Shown: positions 1 to 7,615 of the stretch, one piece after another
Position numbering within the stretch: the first letter of the stretch is position 1
Layout of the letters: every line of letters begins with the position of its first letter
Assembly (NCBI RefSeq): GCF_000241325.1
Contig: NZ_BAEI01000071.1
Coordinates: 1-33,706 of the forward strand
Direction: 5' to 3'
Source of the DNA: Gordonia polyisoprenivorans NBRC 16320 = JCM 10675
GTDB taxonomy: Bacteria > Actinomycetota > Actinomycetes > Mycobacteriales > Mycobacteriaceae
Length of the DNA stretch: 33,706 nucleotides
Program-made: the position numbers and the translations under genes
Notes under the pieces: generated by a model
The model's input: the letters and a program-made list of their open reading frames with translations, nothing else
Database searches by the model: none
Told to the model about the DNA's origin: nothing

Positions 1-253
1 CGTCGGGCTGGGCGCTGTCGGCATCAGGCTGGGCGCTGTCGGAGGTGTCGGGAGCGCTGTCGGCATCAGGCTCGACGCTGTCGGCGTCGGGCTCGCCGTC
101 GGCATCCGCGGGAGCGCTATCGGCGTCAGCCGGAGCGCTGTCAGCGTCAGGCTGAGCGCTGTCGGAGTCGGGCTGGGCGCTGTCGGCATCAGGCTGGGCG
201 CCGTCGGCGGTGTCGGGAGCGCTGTCGGTGTCAGGCTCGGCGCTGTCGGCGTC
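1..253 (-). repeat. Tandem 21-bp repeats coding an acidic heptad tail in Lgt
   Basis: Read on the minus strand, this stretch codes for about a dozen degenerate heptads of the form D-x-D-S-A-x-P, for example DADSAQP, DSDSAQP and DADSAPA. Most units are 21 bp, with a shortened DADGEP unit and two DSAPDT variants between them. The array continues past the left window edge. Third positions vary, so the array is not freshly copied. Confidence 0.9.
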
Positions 254-1417
254 GGCTGCGGGGGACGTCCACGGGGATGGGGCTGGGGTGGCCGGTGCGA
301 CGGCGTCCTCGTCGAGTTCCGGGTCGACGGCGGCTTCCTCGTCGTGTTCGGCGATGCCCTTGTCGATGACCTCGGTCGCGGTGGTGTCGTCGCCTGCATC
401 GGTCATCTCGCCGTCGGAGTCGAACGGCTCGTCCTCGTCGGGCTCCGACCCGGGCTCGTCGTCGAGTTCGTCGTCCGGGTATCGGTCGTCGACGTAGCCG
501 ACGACACCGAGGGCTTCGAGTTCCTCGGCACGGTCGGGGTAGTACATCTCCAGACCGCGCTCGCGGCCCTTGGTGGCGACGACGAAGTAGATCGCCGCGC
601 ACACGAACAGCAGGGCGGAGGTGAAGACGTTGATGCGGATGCCGGCGATGAAGGTGTACGCGGTGTCCGAGCGCAGGAGTTCGACGACGAATCGGCCTGC
701 ACAGTACCCGGCCACGTACAGTGCGAACAGTCGGCCGTGACCGATGCGGAATCGCCGGTCGAGAACCACGAGCACGAGAACCACGAGCACGTTCCACACC
801 AACTCGTACAAGAAGGTGGGGTGGACGATCTCGTACACCTGACCGGTCGAGGTCCCGTTGATCAGGTTGGGTCCGGTCTGGATGCCGTTGGTGCGCTCGT
901 AGATCTCCAACCCCCACGGCACCGTTGTCGGTCGGCCGTAGAGCTCTTGGTTGAAGTAGTTGCCCAGCCGCCCGATCGCCTGGGCGAGCAGGATCGCGGG
1001 CGCGATGGCATCGCCGAACGCGGGCAACCGGATACCGTGACGGCGCGCACCGATCCACGCGCCGAGGGCACCGAGGATCACCGCACCCCAGATTCCGAGA
1101 CCGCCGTCCCAGATCTTGAAGACGTCGATCGGGGACTTGCCGCCGCCGCCGAAGTAGATCGACCAGTCGGTGAGGACGTGATAGATACGGCCACCGATCA
1201 GACCGAAGGGCACTGCCCAGATGGCAATGTCGAGGACTTCACCGGGCTGGCCGCCGCGTGCGATCCAGCGGCGATCCCCCCACCAGACCGCGACGATGAT
1301 GCCGACGATGATGCACAGCGCATACGCCCGCAGCGGGACCGGCCCGAGATGCCAGACCCCCTGCGGCGGACTGGGGATATAGGCGAGCAACGTCGTCGTC
1401 GGCGCGATCACGGTCAC
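1..1417 (-). CDS. lgt: Prolipoprotein diacylglyceryl transferase Lgt, 3' end outside the window
   Basis: Lgt is the inner-membrane enzyme that moves diacylglycerol from phosphatidylglycerol onto the lipobox cysteine of prolipoproteins. The frame is open from a GTG at 1417 (or GTG at 1411, six bases inside) to the window edge, so at least 472 codons with no stop seen. The core of about 280 residues has several membrane segments and the family signature GRLGNYFNQELYG near residue 150 (the essential Arg, Asn and Gly), followed by HPTFLYE. After the last membrane segment comes an acidic, disordered-looking tail of some 190 residues or more, ending in D/S/A/P heptads. Long cytosolic tails on Lgt are known in mycobacteria. 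It lies 74 bases after trpA, as in mycobacteria. An in-frame TAG just upstream of 1417 fixes the 5' limit. Identity is firm; the true C-terminus is unknown. Confidence 0.95.
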   Translation of the reverse strand, partial: MTVIAPTTTLLAYIPSPPQGVWHLGPVPLRAYALCIIVGIIVAVWWGDRRWIARGGQPGEVLDIAIWAVPFGLIGGRIYHVLTDWSIYFGGGGKSPIDVFKIWDGGLGIWGAVILGALGAWIGARRHGIRLPAFGDAIAPAILLAQAIGRLGNYFNQELYGRPTTVPWGLEIYERTNGIQTGPNLINGTSTGQVYEIVHPTFLYELVWNVLVVLVLVVLDRRFRIGHGRLFALYVAGYCAGRFVVELLRSDTAYTFIAGIRINVFTSALLFVCAAIYFVVATKGRERGLEMYYPDRAEELEALGVVGYVDDRYPDDELDDEPGSEPDEDEPFDSDGEMTDAGDDTTATEVIDKGIAEHDEEAAVDPELDEDAVAPATPAPSPWTSPAADADSAEPDTDSAPDTADGAQPDADSAQPDSDSAQPDADSAPADADSAPADADGEPDADSVEPDADSAPDTSDSAQPDADSAQPD

Positions 1418-1491
1418 ACCCTAACCGACCGTCGAAGGCACACGATTGCACCACCCGGTCGGTTCGTCCGATCGGACCTCACGTGCGCGGG

Positions 1492-2313
1492 TCACCTCGG
1501 CGGGTTCGGATGGGCGACGCCGTCGGCGAGTTCGCGAACCAGATCACGCAGCTGACCCTGACCGGCCTGCGCCGCGGTCACCAGGGCCGAACCCACGATG
1601 ACACCGTCGGCATAGGAGGCGATCTCGGCGGCCTGCTCACCGCTGCGGACGCCGAGACCGACGCCGATCGGGATGTCGGAGTACTCGCGGATCCGGGCAC
1701 AGAGCTCGGGGGCGGCGTTCGACACCGCTGTGCGAGCACCGGTCACTCCCATCGTGGAGGCCGCGTAGACGAAACCGCGACACGCATCGATGGTGTACGC
1801 CAGACGTTCCGGGGTCGACGACGGTGCGACCAGATAGATGCGGTCCAACCCGTGGGCATCGGAGGCCTCGTGCCACGCATGTCCCTCCTCCGGGATGAGG
1901 TTGGGGGTGATCAGTCCGGCTCCCCCGGCCTCGGCGAGATCGGCGGAGAACCGCTCGACACCGTAGGCGAGGATGGGATTCCAGTAACTCATCACGACGG
2001 CCTGCCCACCGGCCTCGGTGATCGCGCGGACCGCGGTGAACACGTCGCGCACCCGCACCCCGTTGGTCAGTGCGAGATCGGCGGCTTCCTGGATCGTCGG
2101 CCCGTCCATCACCGGATCCGAGTAGGGCACCCCGACCTCGATGATGTCGCACCCGGCCTCGACCATGGTGGTGAACGACTCCACCGACCCGGCCACCGTC
2201 GGATAGCCCACGGGCAGATAGCCGATCAGCGCGGCACGGCCCTGCTCGCGGCAGCGGGTGAAGACCGGCGAGAGCTTGGAGGCTCCGGCGTGTCGGACGG
2301 TCGGCGCAGTCAT
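1492..2313 (-). CDS. trpA: Tryptophan synthase alpha subunit
   Basis: TrpA cleaves indole-3-glycerol phosphate to indole and glyceraldehyde 3-phosphate and channels indole to TrpB in a cytosolic alpha2-beta2 complex. The protein has 273 residues, the usual size. The signature IIEVGVPYSDP followed by DGPTIQ contains the catalytic Glu (about 59) and Asp (about 70). The GVIVGSALV motif near the C-terminus binds phosphate. I chose the ATG at 2313 because it overlaps the trpB stop by the ATGA arrangement and starts the conserved sequence; the frame itself stays open further upstream. It is the last trp gene before lgt, with a 74-base gap. That gap holds an 8-bp inverted repeat (1423-1430 and 1457-1464) with a 26-base spacer, too loose to call a terminator. 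Confidence 0.97.
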   Translation of the reverse strand: MTAPTVRHAGASKLSPVFTRCREQGRAALIGYLPVGYPTVAGSVESFTTMVEAGCDIIEVGVPYSDPVMDGPTIQEAADLALTNGVRVRDVFTAVRAITEAGGQAVVMSYWNPILAYGVERFSADLAEAGGAGLITPNLIPEEGHAWHEASDAHGLDRIYLVAPSSTPERLAYTIDACRGFVYAASTMGVTGARTAVSNAAPELCARIREYSDIPIGVGLGVRSGEQAAEIASYADGVIVGSALVTAAQAGQGQLRDLVRELADGVAHPNPPR

Positions 2314-3686
2314 CGGCTCTCCCCCGGATCTGATTGGGCCGCTTCGGATTCGGACTGTGTCTCGGTTTCCGAGGGAGGCGGATCGAACAGATGGAACCAT
2401 TCCGCGGCGGTGTCGACGTCCTTGTCGCCGCGACCGGACAGGCTGACGACGATGATCGGTGCGCCGTCGGTACCGGCCTGCGCCCCGCGCGGTGAGGTGC
2501 GGGCGAGTTCGTGGCCGAGTTTCAACGCACCGGCCACCGCATGCGCCGACTCGATCGCCGGGATGATCCCTTCCCGCCGGCTCAGCAGCGCCAGTGCGTT
2601 CATCGCCTCGGTATCGGTGATCGGCCGGTACTCGGCCCGGCCGATGTCCTTGAGGTAGGCGTGCTCGGGACCGACCCCGGGATAGTCCAAACCCGCCGAG
2701 ATGGAATGGGATTCGATGGTCTGTCCGTCCTCGTCCTGCAGGAGGTAGGAGAAGGCACCCTGGAAGGCGCCCGGTGTACCACCGGTGAACGTCGCCGCGT
2801 GCCGGCCGGTCTCGACACCGTCACCGGCGGCCTCGTATCCGACGAGCCGTACGTCGGCGTCGTCGATGAACGGGTGGAACACACCGATCGCGTTCGAGCC
2901 GCCGCCGACGCAGGCCACCACCGCGTCGGGCAACCGCCCGGCGTGCGAGAGGATCTGTGCCCGGGCCTCGAGGCCGACGATGCGCTGCAGATCGCGCACC
3001 AGCATCGGGAACGGATGCGGCCCCGCGGCGGTACCGAAGCAGTAGTAGGTGTTGTGCGCGTTGGTGACCCAGTCACGGAGCGCCTCGTTGATGGCGTCCT
3101 TGAGGGTCGCCGAGCCGGTCTCCACCGCAATCACCGTCGCACCGAGCAGACGCATCCGCGCCACGTTCAGCGCCTGGCGTTCGGTGTCGACGCGACCCAT
3201 GTAGACGATGCACTCCATCCCGAACAGGGCACAGCCGGTGGCGGTGGCGACCCCGTGCTGACCGGCACCGGTCTCGGCGATGATGCGCGACTTGCCCATC
3301 CGGCGGGCCAGCAACAACTGACCGAGCACGTTGTTGATCTTGTGGGAACCGGTGTGGTTCAGGTCTTCTCGCTTGAGGAAGACCCGCGCGCCGCCGGCAT
3401 CGTCGGACAACCGCGTCGCCTCGTACAGCGGCGAGGGCCGACCGACGTAGTCACGCTGCAGCCGGTCGAGTTCGGCGAGGTAGTCGTCGTCGGTGCGCAT
3501 CTTCTCGTAGGCGGTGGTCACCTCGTCGATGACCGCCATCAACGCCTCGGGAACGTGCCGCCCACCGTAGACACCGAAATGTCCGCCGGCGTCGGGCTCG
3601 AGGGAGGTGCGGGTGGCCACTCCCTGACTGGCCGTGGGCAGGACGGTCGGGGCGGCGTCGGTGCCGCTGCTCTGATCGGTCGTCAC
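2310..3686 (-). CDS. trpB: Tryptophan synthase beta subunit
   Basis: TrpB is the PLP enzyme that condenses indole with L-serine to give tryptophan. The start used is the GTG at 3686, which has AGGTG seven bases upstream. A second GTG at 3698 in the same frame would add four residues. The protein has about 458 residues. HTGSHKINN carries the PLP lysine (about 116), and GGGSNAIG is the phosphate-binding glycine loop. It is longer than a typical TrpB of about 400, mainly through an N-terminal lead of about 35 residues and a Ser/Glu-rich C-terminal tail (SETETQSESEAAQ). The stop overlaps the trpA start (ATGA), suggesting translational coupling. trpC ends 58 bases upstream and the gap holds a GC hairpin. 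Confidence 0.97.
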   Translation of the reverse strand: MTTDQSSGTDAAPTVLPTASQGVATRTSLEPDAGGHFGVYGGRHVPEALMAVIDEVTTAYEKMRTDDDYLAELDRLQRDYVGRPSPLYEATRLSDDAGGARVFLKREDLNHTGSHKINNVLGQLLLARRMGKSRIIAETGAGQHGVATATGCALFGMECIVYMGRVDTERQALNVARMRLLGATVIAVETGSATLKDAINEALRDWVTNAHNTYYCFGTAAGPHPFPMLVRDLQRIVGLEARAQILSHAGRLPDAVVACVGGGSNAIGVFHPFIDDADVRLVGYEAAGDGVETGRHAATFTGGTPGAFQGAFSYLLQDEDGQTIESHSISAGLDYPGVGPEHAYLKDIGRAEYRPITDTEAMNALALLSRREGIIPAIESAHAVAGALKLGHELARTSPRGAQAGTDGAPIIVVSLSGRGDKDVDTAAEWFHLFDPPPSETETQSESEAAQSDPGESR

Positions 3687-3720
3687 AGGACACCTCACTG
3701 CATCACATACGCGTCCACGG

Positions 3721-3736
3721 CTCGGCCGGAGCCGAG
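3721..3736 (-). other. Intercistronic hairpin between trpC and trpB
   Basis: CTCGGC-CGGA-GCCGAG is a perfect 6-bp stem with a 4-base loop. It lies between the trpC stop (3745) and the trpB start, with ACGG/CCGT flanks that could extend the stem across a small bulge. No T-run follows. It could be a processing or partial attenuation element; this is inferred from shape only. Confidence 0.4.
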
Positions 3737-3744
3737 GACCGTTG

Positions 3745-4563
3745 TCAGCGAACGGGTTTCGGACAGGACGGGTGGGTGCCGGCGGTCACCAGCTCCGCCA
3801 CCGCGGTTCGGGGGTCGCCACTGGTGACCAGCCCCTCGCCCACCAGGACCGCATCGGCGCCGGCGCCGGCGAAGGCCAGCAGGTCGGCGGTGCCGCGCAC
3901 ACCCGACTCGGCGACACGAATCACCTTGGTGGGCAGGCCCGGAGCGATCCGGGAGAAATTGTCGCGATCGACCTCGAGGGTCTTGAGATTGCGGTTGTTG
4001 ACGCCGACCACCGAGGCGCCCGCCTCCAGCGCGCGGTTGGCCTCTTCCTCGGTGTGCACCTCGACGAGAGCCGTCATGCCCAGGCTCTCGGTGCGATCGA
4101 GCAACGAAGCCAACACATTCTGTTCCAGGGCCGCGACGATCAGCAAGATCATGTCGGCACCATGTGCGCGCGCCTCATGGATCTGGTACGGCCCGACAAT
4201 GAAATCCTTGCGCAGCACCGGGATGTTCACGGCCGCGCGGACGGCATCGAGATCGGCGAGCGACCCGCGGAAGCGCCGCTCCTCGGTGAGCACACTGATG
4301 ATCCGGGCGCCACCGTCCTCATAGGCACGCGCGAGTTCGGCGGGGTCGGCGATGGTGGCGAGCTCACCCTTCGACGGGCTGGCACGCTTGCACTCGGCGA
4401 TCACCCCGATGCCGGGCTGTTGGAACGCAGCCATCACGTCCTTGGGGTCGGGCGCCTGGACCGAGGCCGCCTTGACGGCCGCGTAATCGACGACCGCTTC
4501 GCGCGCGGCGACGTCGGCCTTGACTCCCTCGATGATCGAATCGAGGACGTTCGGCGTGCTCAC
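3745..4563 (-). CDS. trpC: Indole-3-glycerol phosphate synthase
   Basis: TrpC closes the ring of carboxyphenylaminodeoxyribulose phosphate to give indole-3-glycerol phosphate, the step before TrpAB. The protein is a 272-residue TIM barrel, the normal size for a monofunctional TrpC. Visible family motifs are ECKRASPSKG (catalytic Glu and Lys region), LRKDFIVGPYQ, GVNNRNLKT and AESGV. The GTG start at 4563 begins MSTPNVLDSI, and AAAGGGAA lies about ten bases upstream. It is separated from the upstream membrane protein gene by 110 bases, the largest gap inside the trp group, so a secondary promoter there is possible but I cannot identify one. There is no fused TrpF domain. Confidence 0.97.
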   Translation of the reverse strand: MSTPNVLDSIIEGVKADVAAREAVVDYAAVKAASVQAPDPKDVMAAFQQPGIGVIAECKRASPSKGELATIADPAELARAYEDGGARIISVLTEERRFRGSLADLDAVRAAVNIPVLRKDFIVGPYQIHEARAHGADMILLIVAALEQNVLASLLDRTESLGMTALVEVHTEEEANRALEAGASVVGVNNRNLKTLEVDRDNFSRIAPGLPTKVIRVAESGVRGTADLLAFAGAGADAVLVGEGLVTSGDPRTAVAELVTAGTHPSCPKPVR

Positions 4564-4673
4564 GACAGCTGGTTCCCTTTCGACGCTCCTTGCCCTCACC
4601 AGGGTAGACCGGGGTTCCCGGCGACCCGTGCGCGGGTCCGTCGAGACCCACGTCACGCCGAGCATCGCAGGGA

Positions 4674-5438
4674 TCAGCGCTGTTCGGTCGGGTCGATCCC
4701 GGTGTCGAGGGCGTCCCACATCATGCGTTCGTTCACGTGTGGCGGTTCCGTGCGCGCCGCGTCCTCGCCGTCGGCCGCCGCGTTCGTCCCGTCCCGACCG
4801 GTGAGCCCGCCGGCCGGCTCCGTCCCTGCATCGCCGGCCGCCTTGCGGCGCTCGTGCTCGGCGAAGATCTCGCGCTCGAGTTCGTCGCGGCGTGCGGCAG
4901 GTGTCCGATACTTGCTCGACATCCCCGCACCCGAGGCCGAGCGCAGCAACAGAACACCGGCCGCGACGCAACACACCGTCCCCGCGAAGACGATCACCGA
5001 CACCCAGCCGTGGGTGGTCGTCAGCCGCACGACGTACCGATCGGACAGATCGATCGCCCGTGCCGCGTACAGCGAATCGGAGCTGCTGGTCAGCAGCGAC
5101 AGCGCCGGGAACGCGGCGAGCAGTCCACCCGCGGCGACAAGGACCGCCACGATCCGCAATCCCCACCCGCGCAGCGAGAACGCCGCGAGGATCGCCGCGA
5201 GCAACACCAACGCCAGCGGCGTCAGCCACGGACTCCAGTCGGCACCCTTGACCTGCATATATCGATCCGGCGACATGCCGTCACCGGCAAAGACGGTCGC
5301 CCACGTCACGCGTGAGGCCGACCAGAACGCCAGTGCACCCAACGCCATCAGGATCGCGGCGATCACCTTGATCCGACGGGACCTGCGCGCGGTCTCCGCG
5401 GCGTCGGGGGTCGTCGGATCGGGGGTCTGCTCACTCAT
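4674..5438 (-). CDS. Trp-operon-associated membrane protein (TIGR02234 / Trp_oprn_chp family)
   Basis: This 254-residue protein is of unknown biochemical role and belongs to the membrane family found between trpE and trpC in actinobacteria (Rv1610 is the mycobacterial counterpart as I remember it). The N-terminus is polar (MSEQTPDPTTPD). Four hydrophobic segments follow, at roughly 25-45, 75-92, 98-118 and 145-165. The C-terminal 90 residues are soluble and charged, rich in Ala, Asp and Arg. The ATG at 5438 overlaps the trpE stop by eight bases, which argues for co-translation with trpE. The position is conserved but nothing in the sequence shows an enzymatic function. A role in aromatic amino acid transport or in anchoring the pathway is speculation. 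Confidence 0.9.
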   Translation of the reverse strand: MSEQTPDPTTPDAAETARRSRRIKVIAAILMALGALAFWSASRVTWATVFAGDGMSPDRYMQVKGADWSPWLTPLALVLLAAILAAFSLRGWGLRIVAVLVAAGGLLAAFPALSLLTSSSDSLYAARAIDLSDRYVVRLTTTHGWVSVIVFAGTVCCVAAGVLLLRSASGAGMSSKYRTPAARRDELEREIFAEHERRKAAGDAGTEPAGGLTGRDGTNAAADGEDAARTEPPHVNERMMWDALDTGIDPTEQR

Positions 5439-7017
5439 CTGTCGACCCACCTTCGGTGGCGCCGCCAGAGACCCGACGCATCGTCGAGGCGGCGGCAACC
5501 GCATTGAGAACCGCGGTCGCCTTGTTCCGCGCCTCGTTGTACTCGTAGTCGGGATCGCTGTCGGCCACCACCCCGCCGCCGGCCTGCACATAGGCGGTGC
5601 CGTCCTTGATCAACGCGGTGCGAATGGCGATCGCGGTGTCGGCGTTGCCGGCGAAGTCGAGGTAGCCGACGATGCCGCCGTACAGGCCGCGTCGTGTCCG
5701 CTCGTGGGTGTCGATGAGCTCCATCGCCCGCACCTTGGGCGCACCGGTGAGCGTCCCCGCCGGGAAGCACGCCGTCACCGCGTCCAGGGCGTGCTTGTCC
5801 TCACGCAACTCCCCCGACACCGTCGACACCAGGTGCATGACGTGGCTGTACCGCTCGATGTGTCGGTAATCGCTCACCTTCACGGTGCCGGGACGACACA
5901 CCCGACCGAGATCATTACGTCCGAGATCGACGAGCATCAGATGTTCGGCGTTCTCCTTCTCGTCGGCGATCAGGTCCTTCCCGAGCAGTTGATCCTCCTC
6001 CTCGGTCGCCCCACGCCACCGGGTACCGGCGATCGGATGGGTCGTCGCCCAGCCGTCCTGCACGGTCACCAGCGCCTCGGGGCTCGACCCGACGATCGTG
6101 AACGGATCGGACTCGATTCCCGGAATCCGCAGCAGGTACATGTACGGACTCGGATTGGACGCGCGCAGCACCCGGTACACGTCGAGCGGGTCGGCGGCGG
6201 TGTCCATCTCGAACCGCATCGACGGCACCACCTGGAAGGCCTCGCCCGCCTCGATCTCGCCGACGAGGTCGCGCACGATCTCGTGGTACTCCTCACGGCT
6301 GCGCTGCACCCGAAAGTCGGGGGCGGGCCGGTCGAAATGCGACACCGTCGACGGCGCCGGCGCGGCGAGGGCCTGGGTCATCCGGTCCAGCCGGGCCACA
6401 GCATCGGCGTAGGCCTGCTCGGCACGCTCGTCCGAACCGTCCCAGTTGACGGCGTTGGCGATCAGGGTGATCGTGCCCTCATGATGATCGACCGCGGCCA
6501 GATCGGTCGCGAGCAACATCATCAGATCCGGCAGGTGCAGGTCGTCGGTGGTCGTCTCGGGGAGCCGTTCGAGCCGACGCACCATGTCATATGCCATGAA
6601 TCCGACGAAGCCGCCGGTCAGCGGCGGCATGTCCGGCAACGGATCGGTGGCCAGCAGCCGTAGCGACTCGGCCAGCACCGTCAGCGGGTCACCGTCGACC
6701 GGCGCGCCGGACGGCACCGCCCCCCACCAACTGGCCTTGCCGTCGACAACGGTCAGCGCCGACGGCGCACCCGCGCCGATGAACGACCACCGCGACCAGC
6801 TCCGCCCGTTCTCGGCGGACTCGAGCAAGAAGGTGCCCGCGCGGTCGCCCGCGAGCTTGCGGTACGCCGACAGCGGTGTCTCCGAATCGGCAAGGACCTT
6901 GCGGGTCACCGGCACGACACGATGGTCGGCAGCCAGATCCAGGAACTCGGCCAGACTCGTCGTGGCCGAACCCGCCGCATGGTCGTGGGTGGAGGTGCTC
7001 ATCGCGGGCGTACTCAT
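5431..7017 (-). CDS. trpE: Anthranilate synthase component I
   Basis: TrpE converts chorismate plus ammonia to anthranilate, the first committed step of tryptophan synthesis. The partner glutaminase TrpG is not in this window. The protein has 528 residues. The N-terminal lobe holds the tryptophan feedback site, FLLESAENG followed by SRWSFIG. The catalytic half has PIAGTRWRG, KENAEHLMLVDLGRND, the HLVSTVSG segment, TLTGAPKVRAMELID and RRGLYGGIVGYL, all typical of chorismate-binding enzymes. The ATG at 7017 is chosen because it overlaps the tautomerase stop as ATGA; another ATG lies five codons inside (7002). The frame stays open to 7077 upstream but that part reads the tautomerase gene in another frame. 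Feedback inhibition by tryptophan is expected. Confidence 0.97.
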   Translation of the reverse strand: MSTPAMSTSTHDHAAGSATTSLAEFLDLAADHRVVPVTRKVLADSETPLSAYRKLAGDRAGTFLLESAENGRSWSRWSFIGAGAPSALTVVDGKASWWGAVPSGAPVDGDPLTVLAESLRLLATDPLPDMPPLTGGFVGFMAYDMVRRLERLPETTTDDLHLPDLMMLLATDLAAVDHHEGTITLIANAVNWDGSDERAEQAYADAVARLDRMTQALAAPAPSTVSHFDRPAPDFRVQRSREEYHEIVRDLVGEIEAGEAFQVVPSMRFEMDTAADPLDVYRVLRASNPSPYMYLLRIPGIESDPFTIVGSSPEALVTVQDGWATTHPIAGTRWRGATEEEDQLLGKDLIADEKENAEHLMLVDLGRNDLGRVCRPGTVKVSDYRHIERYSHVMHLVSTVSGELREDKHALDAVTACFPAGTLTGAPKVRAMELIDTHERTRRGLYGGIVGYLDFAGNADTAIAIRTALIKDGTAYVQAGGGVVADSDPDYEYNEARNKATAVLNAVAAASTMRRVSGGATEGGSTDE

Positions 7018-7193
7018 CCCAGGGGCTCGCCGCCCACGCCCCACTGGGTGCGCGGGATCTCGTTGATGGTGACCCACACCGAATCCGGGCTCTTGCCGGT
7101 GGCCCGCGCGTATGCCTCGGTCACCGCCGCGATGGTCTCGCGCTTCACCCGGTCAGAGAGCCCGGGGGTCTGCGAGATCTGGATCAATGGCAT
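7014..7193 (-). CDS. Small tautomerase family protein (4-oxalocrotonate tautomerase fold)
   Basis: This is a 59-residue protein beginning MPLIQISQTPG, so processing would expose the N-terminal proline that is the catalytic base in 4-oxalocrotonate tautomerases. The middle reads DRVKRETIAAVTEAYARATG, then SVWVTINEI and WGVGG, matching the family's helix, second strand and C-terminal hairpin. The two arginines that bind substrate in classic 4-OT (Arg11 and Arg39) are replaced by Leu and Trp, so the substrate is probably different. A ribosome-binding site AAAGGTGG lies nine bases before the ATG. The stop overlaps the trpE start (ATGA), which puts it first in the trp group, 52 bases after hisI. 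Family assignment is strong. The reaction and its link to tryptophan synthesis are unknown. Confidence 0.85.
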   Translation of the reverse strand: MPLIQISQTPGLSDRVKRETIAAVTEAYARATGKSPDSVWVTINEIPRTQWGVGGEPLG

Positions 7194-7245
7194 GACTCGT
7201 CGCCACCTTTCGTCAAATGAGTGTCCGCCCCGATTCTCCCAGGCA

Positions 7246-7611
7246 CTACCCCGCGCCGGTCGCGTCGGGTTGGGCCAACGGCAACGACGGGGTGTCGAAG
7301 CAACTGTGATTGCCGGTGTGACAGGCCGCGCCCACCTGATCGACGATCAACAACACCGTGTCGCCATCGCAGTCGAGCCGGACGTCGTGCACGTACTGGG
7401 TGTGACCGCTGGTCTCACCCTTCACCCAATACTCCTGACGGGACCGCGAGAAGTAGGTCGCGCGCCGCGTGGCCAGGGTCCGTTCGAGTGCGGTGTCGTC
7501 CATCCACGCCACCATCAGCACGGTGCCGGTCTCGCGCTCCTGGGCGACCGCGCTGAACAAGCCGTCGGCATTGTGGGTGAGCCGACTCGCCAACTCTGGA
7601 TCGAGAGCCAT
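7246..7611 (-). CDS. hisI: Phosphoribosyl-AMP cyclohydrolase
   Basis: HisI opens the purine ring of phosphoribosyl-AMP, the third step of histidine synthesis. The protein has 121 residues, the size of a stand-alone cyclohydrolase; there is no fused HisE domain and no hisE in the window. Motifs are FSRSRQEYWVKGETSG, then DVRLDCDGD with metal-binding Asp and Cys residues, and CHTGNHSCF with further Cys and His zinc ligands. The ATG at 7611 starts four bases after the hisF stop, and GTGAGG sits just upstream as ribosome-binding site. It is the last his gene of the operon. Confidence 0.97.
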   Translation of the reverse strand: MALDPELASRLTHNADGLFSAVAQERETGTVLMVAWMDDTALERTLATRRATYFSRSRQEYWVKGETSGHTQYVHDVRLDCDGDTVLLIVDQVGAACHTGNHSCFDTPSLPLAQPDATGAG

Positions 7612-7615
7612 TGCC

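Noticed and set aside
231..1058. Long Arg-rich minus-strand frame inside lgt
   Set aside because: It is out of frame with the Lgt protein, has the Arg/Pro-rich composition of a GC-rich shadow frame and no family motif.
1423..1464. Terminator between trpA and lgt
   Set aside because: The 8-bp arms are 26 bases apart with no T-run; too weak to call.
3742..6663. Plus-strand open frame of 973 codons opposite trpC-trpE
   Set aside because: It lies antisense to four well-supported genes and has shadow-like composition without recognisable domains. Length alone is not evidence in high-GC DNA.
7194..7245. Tryptophan attenuator ahead of the trp group
   Set aside because: The 52-base gap has no Trp-codon leader and no alternative hairpins that I can see.
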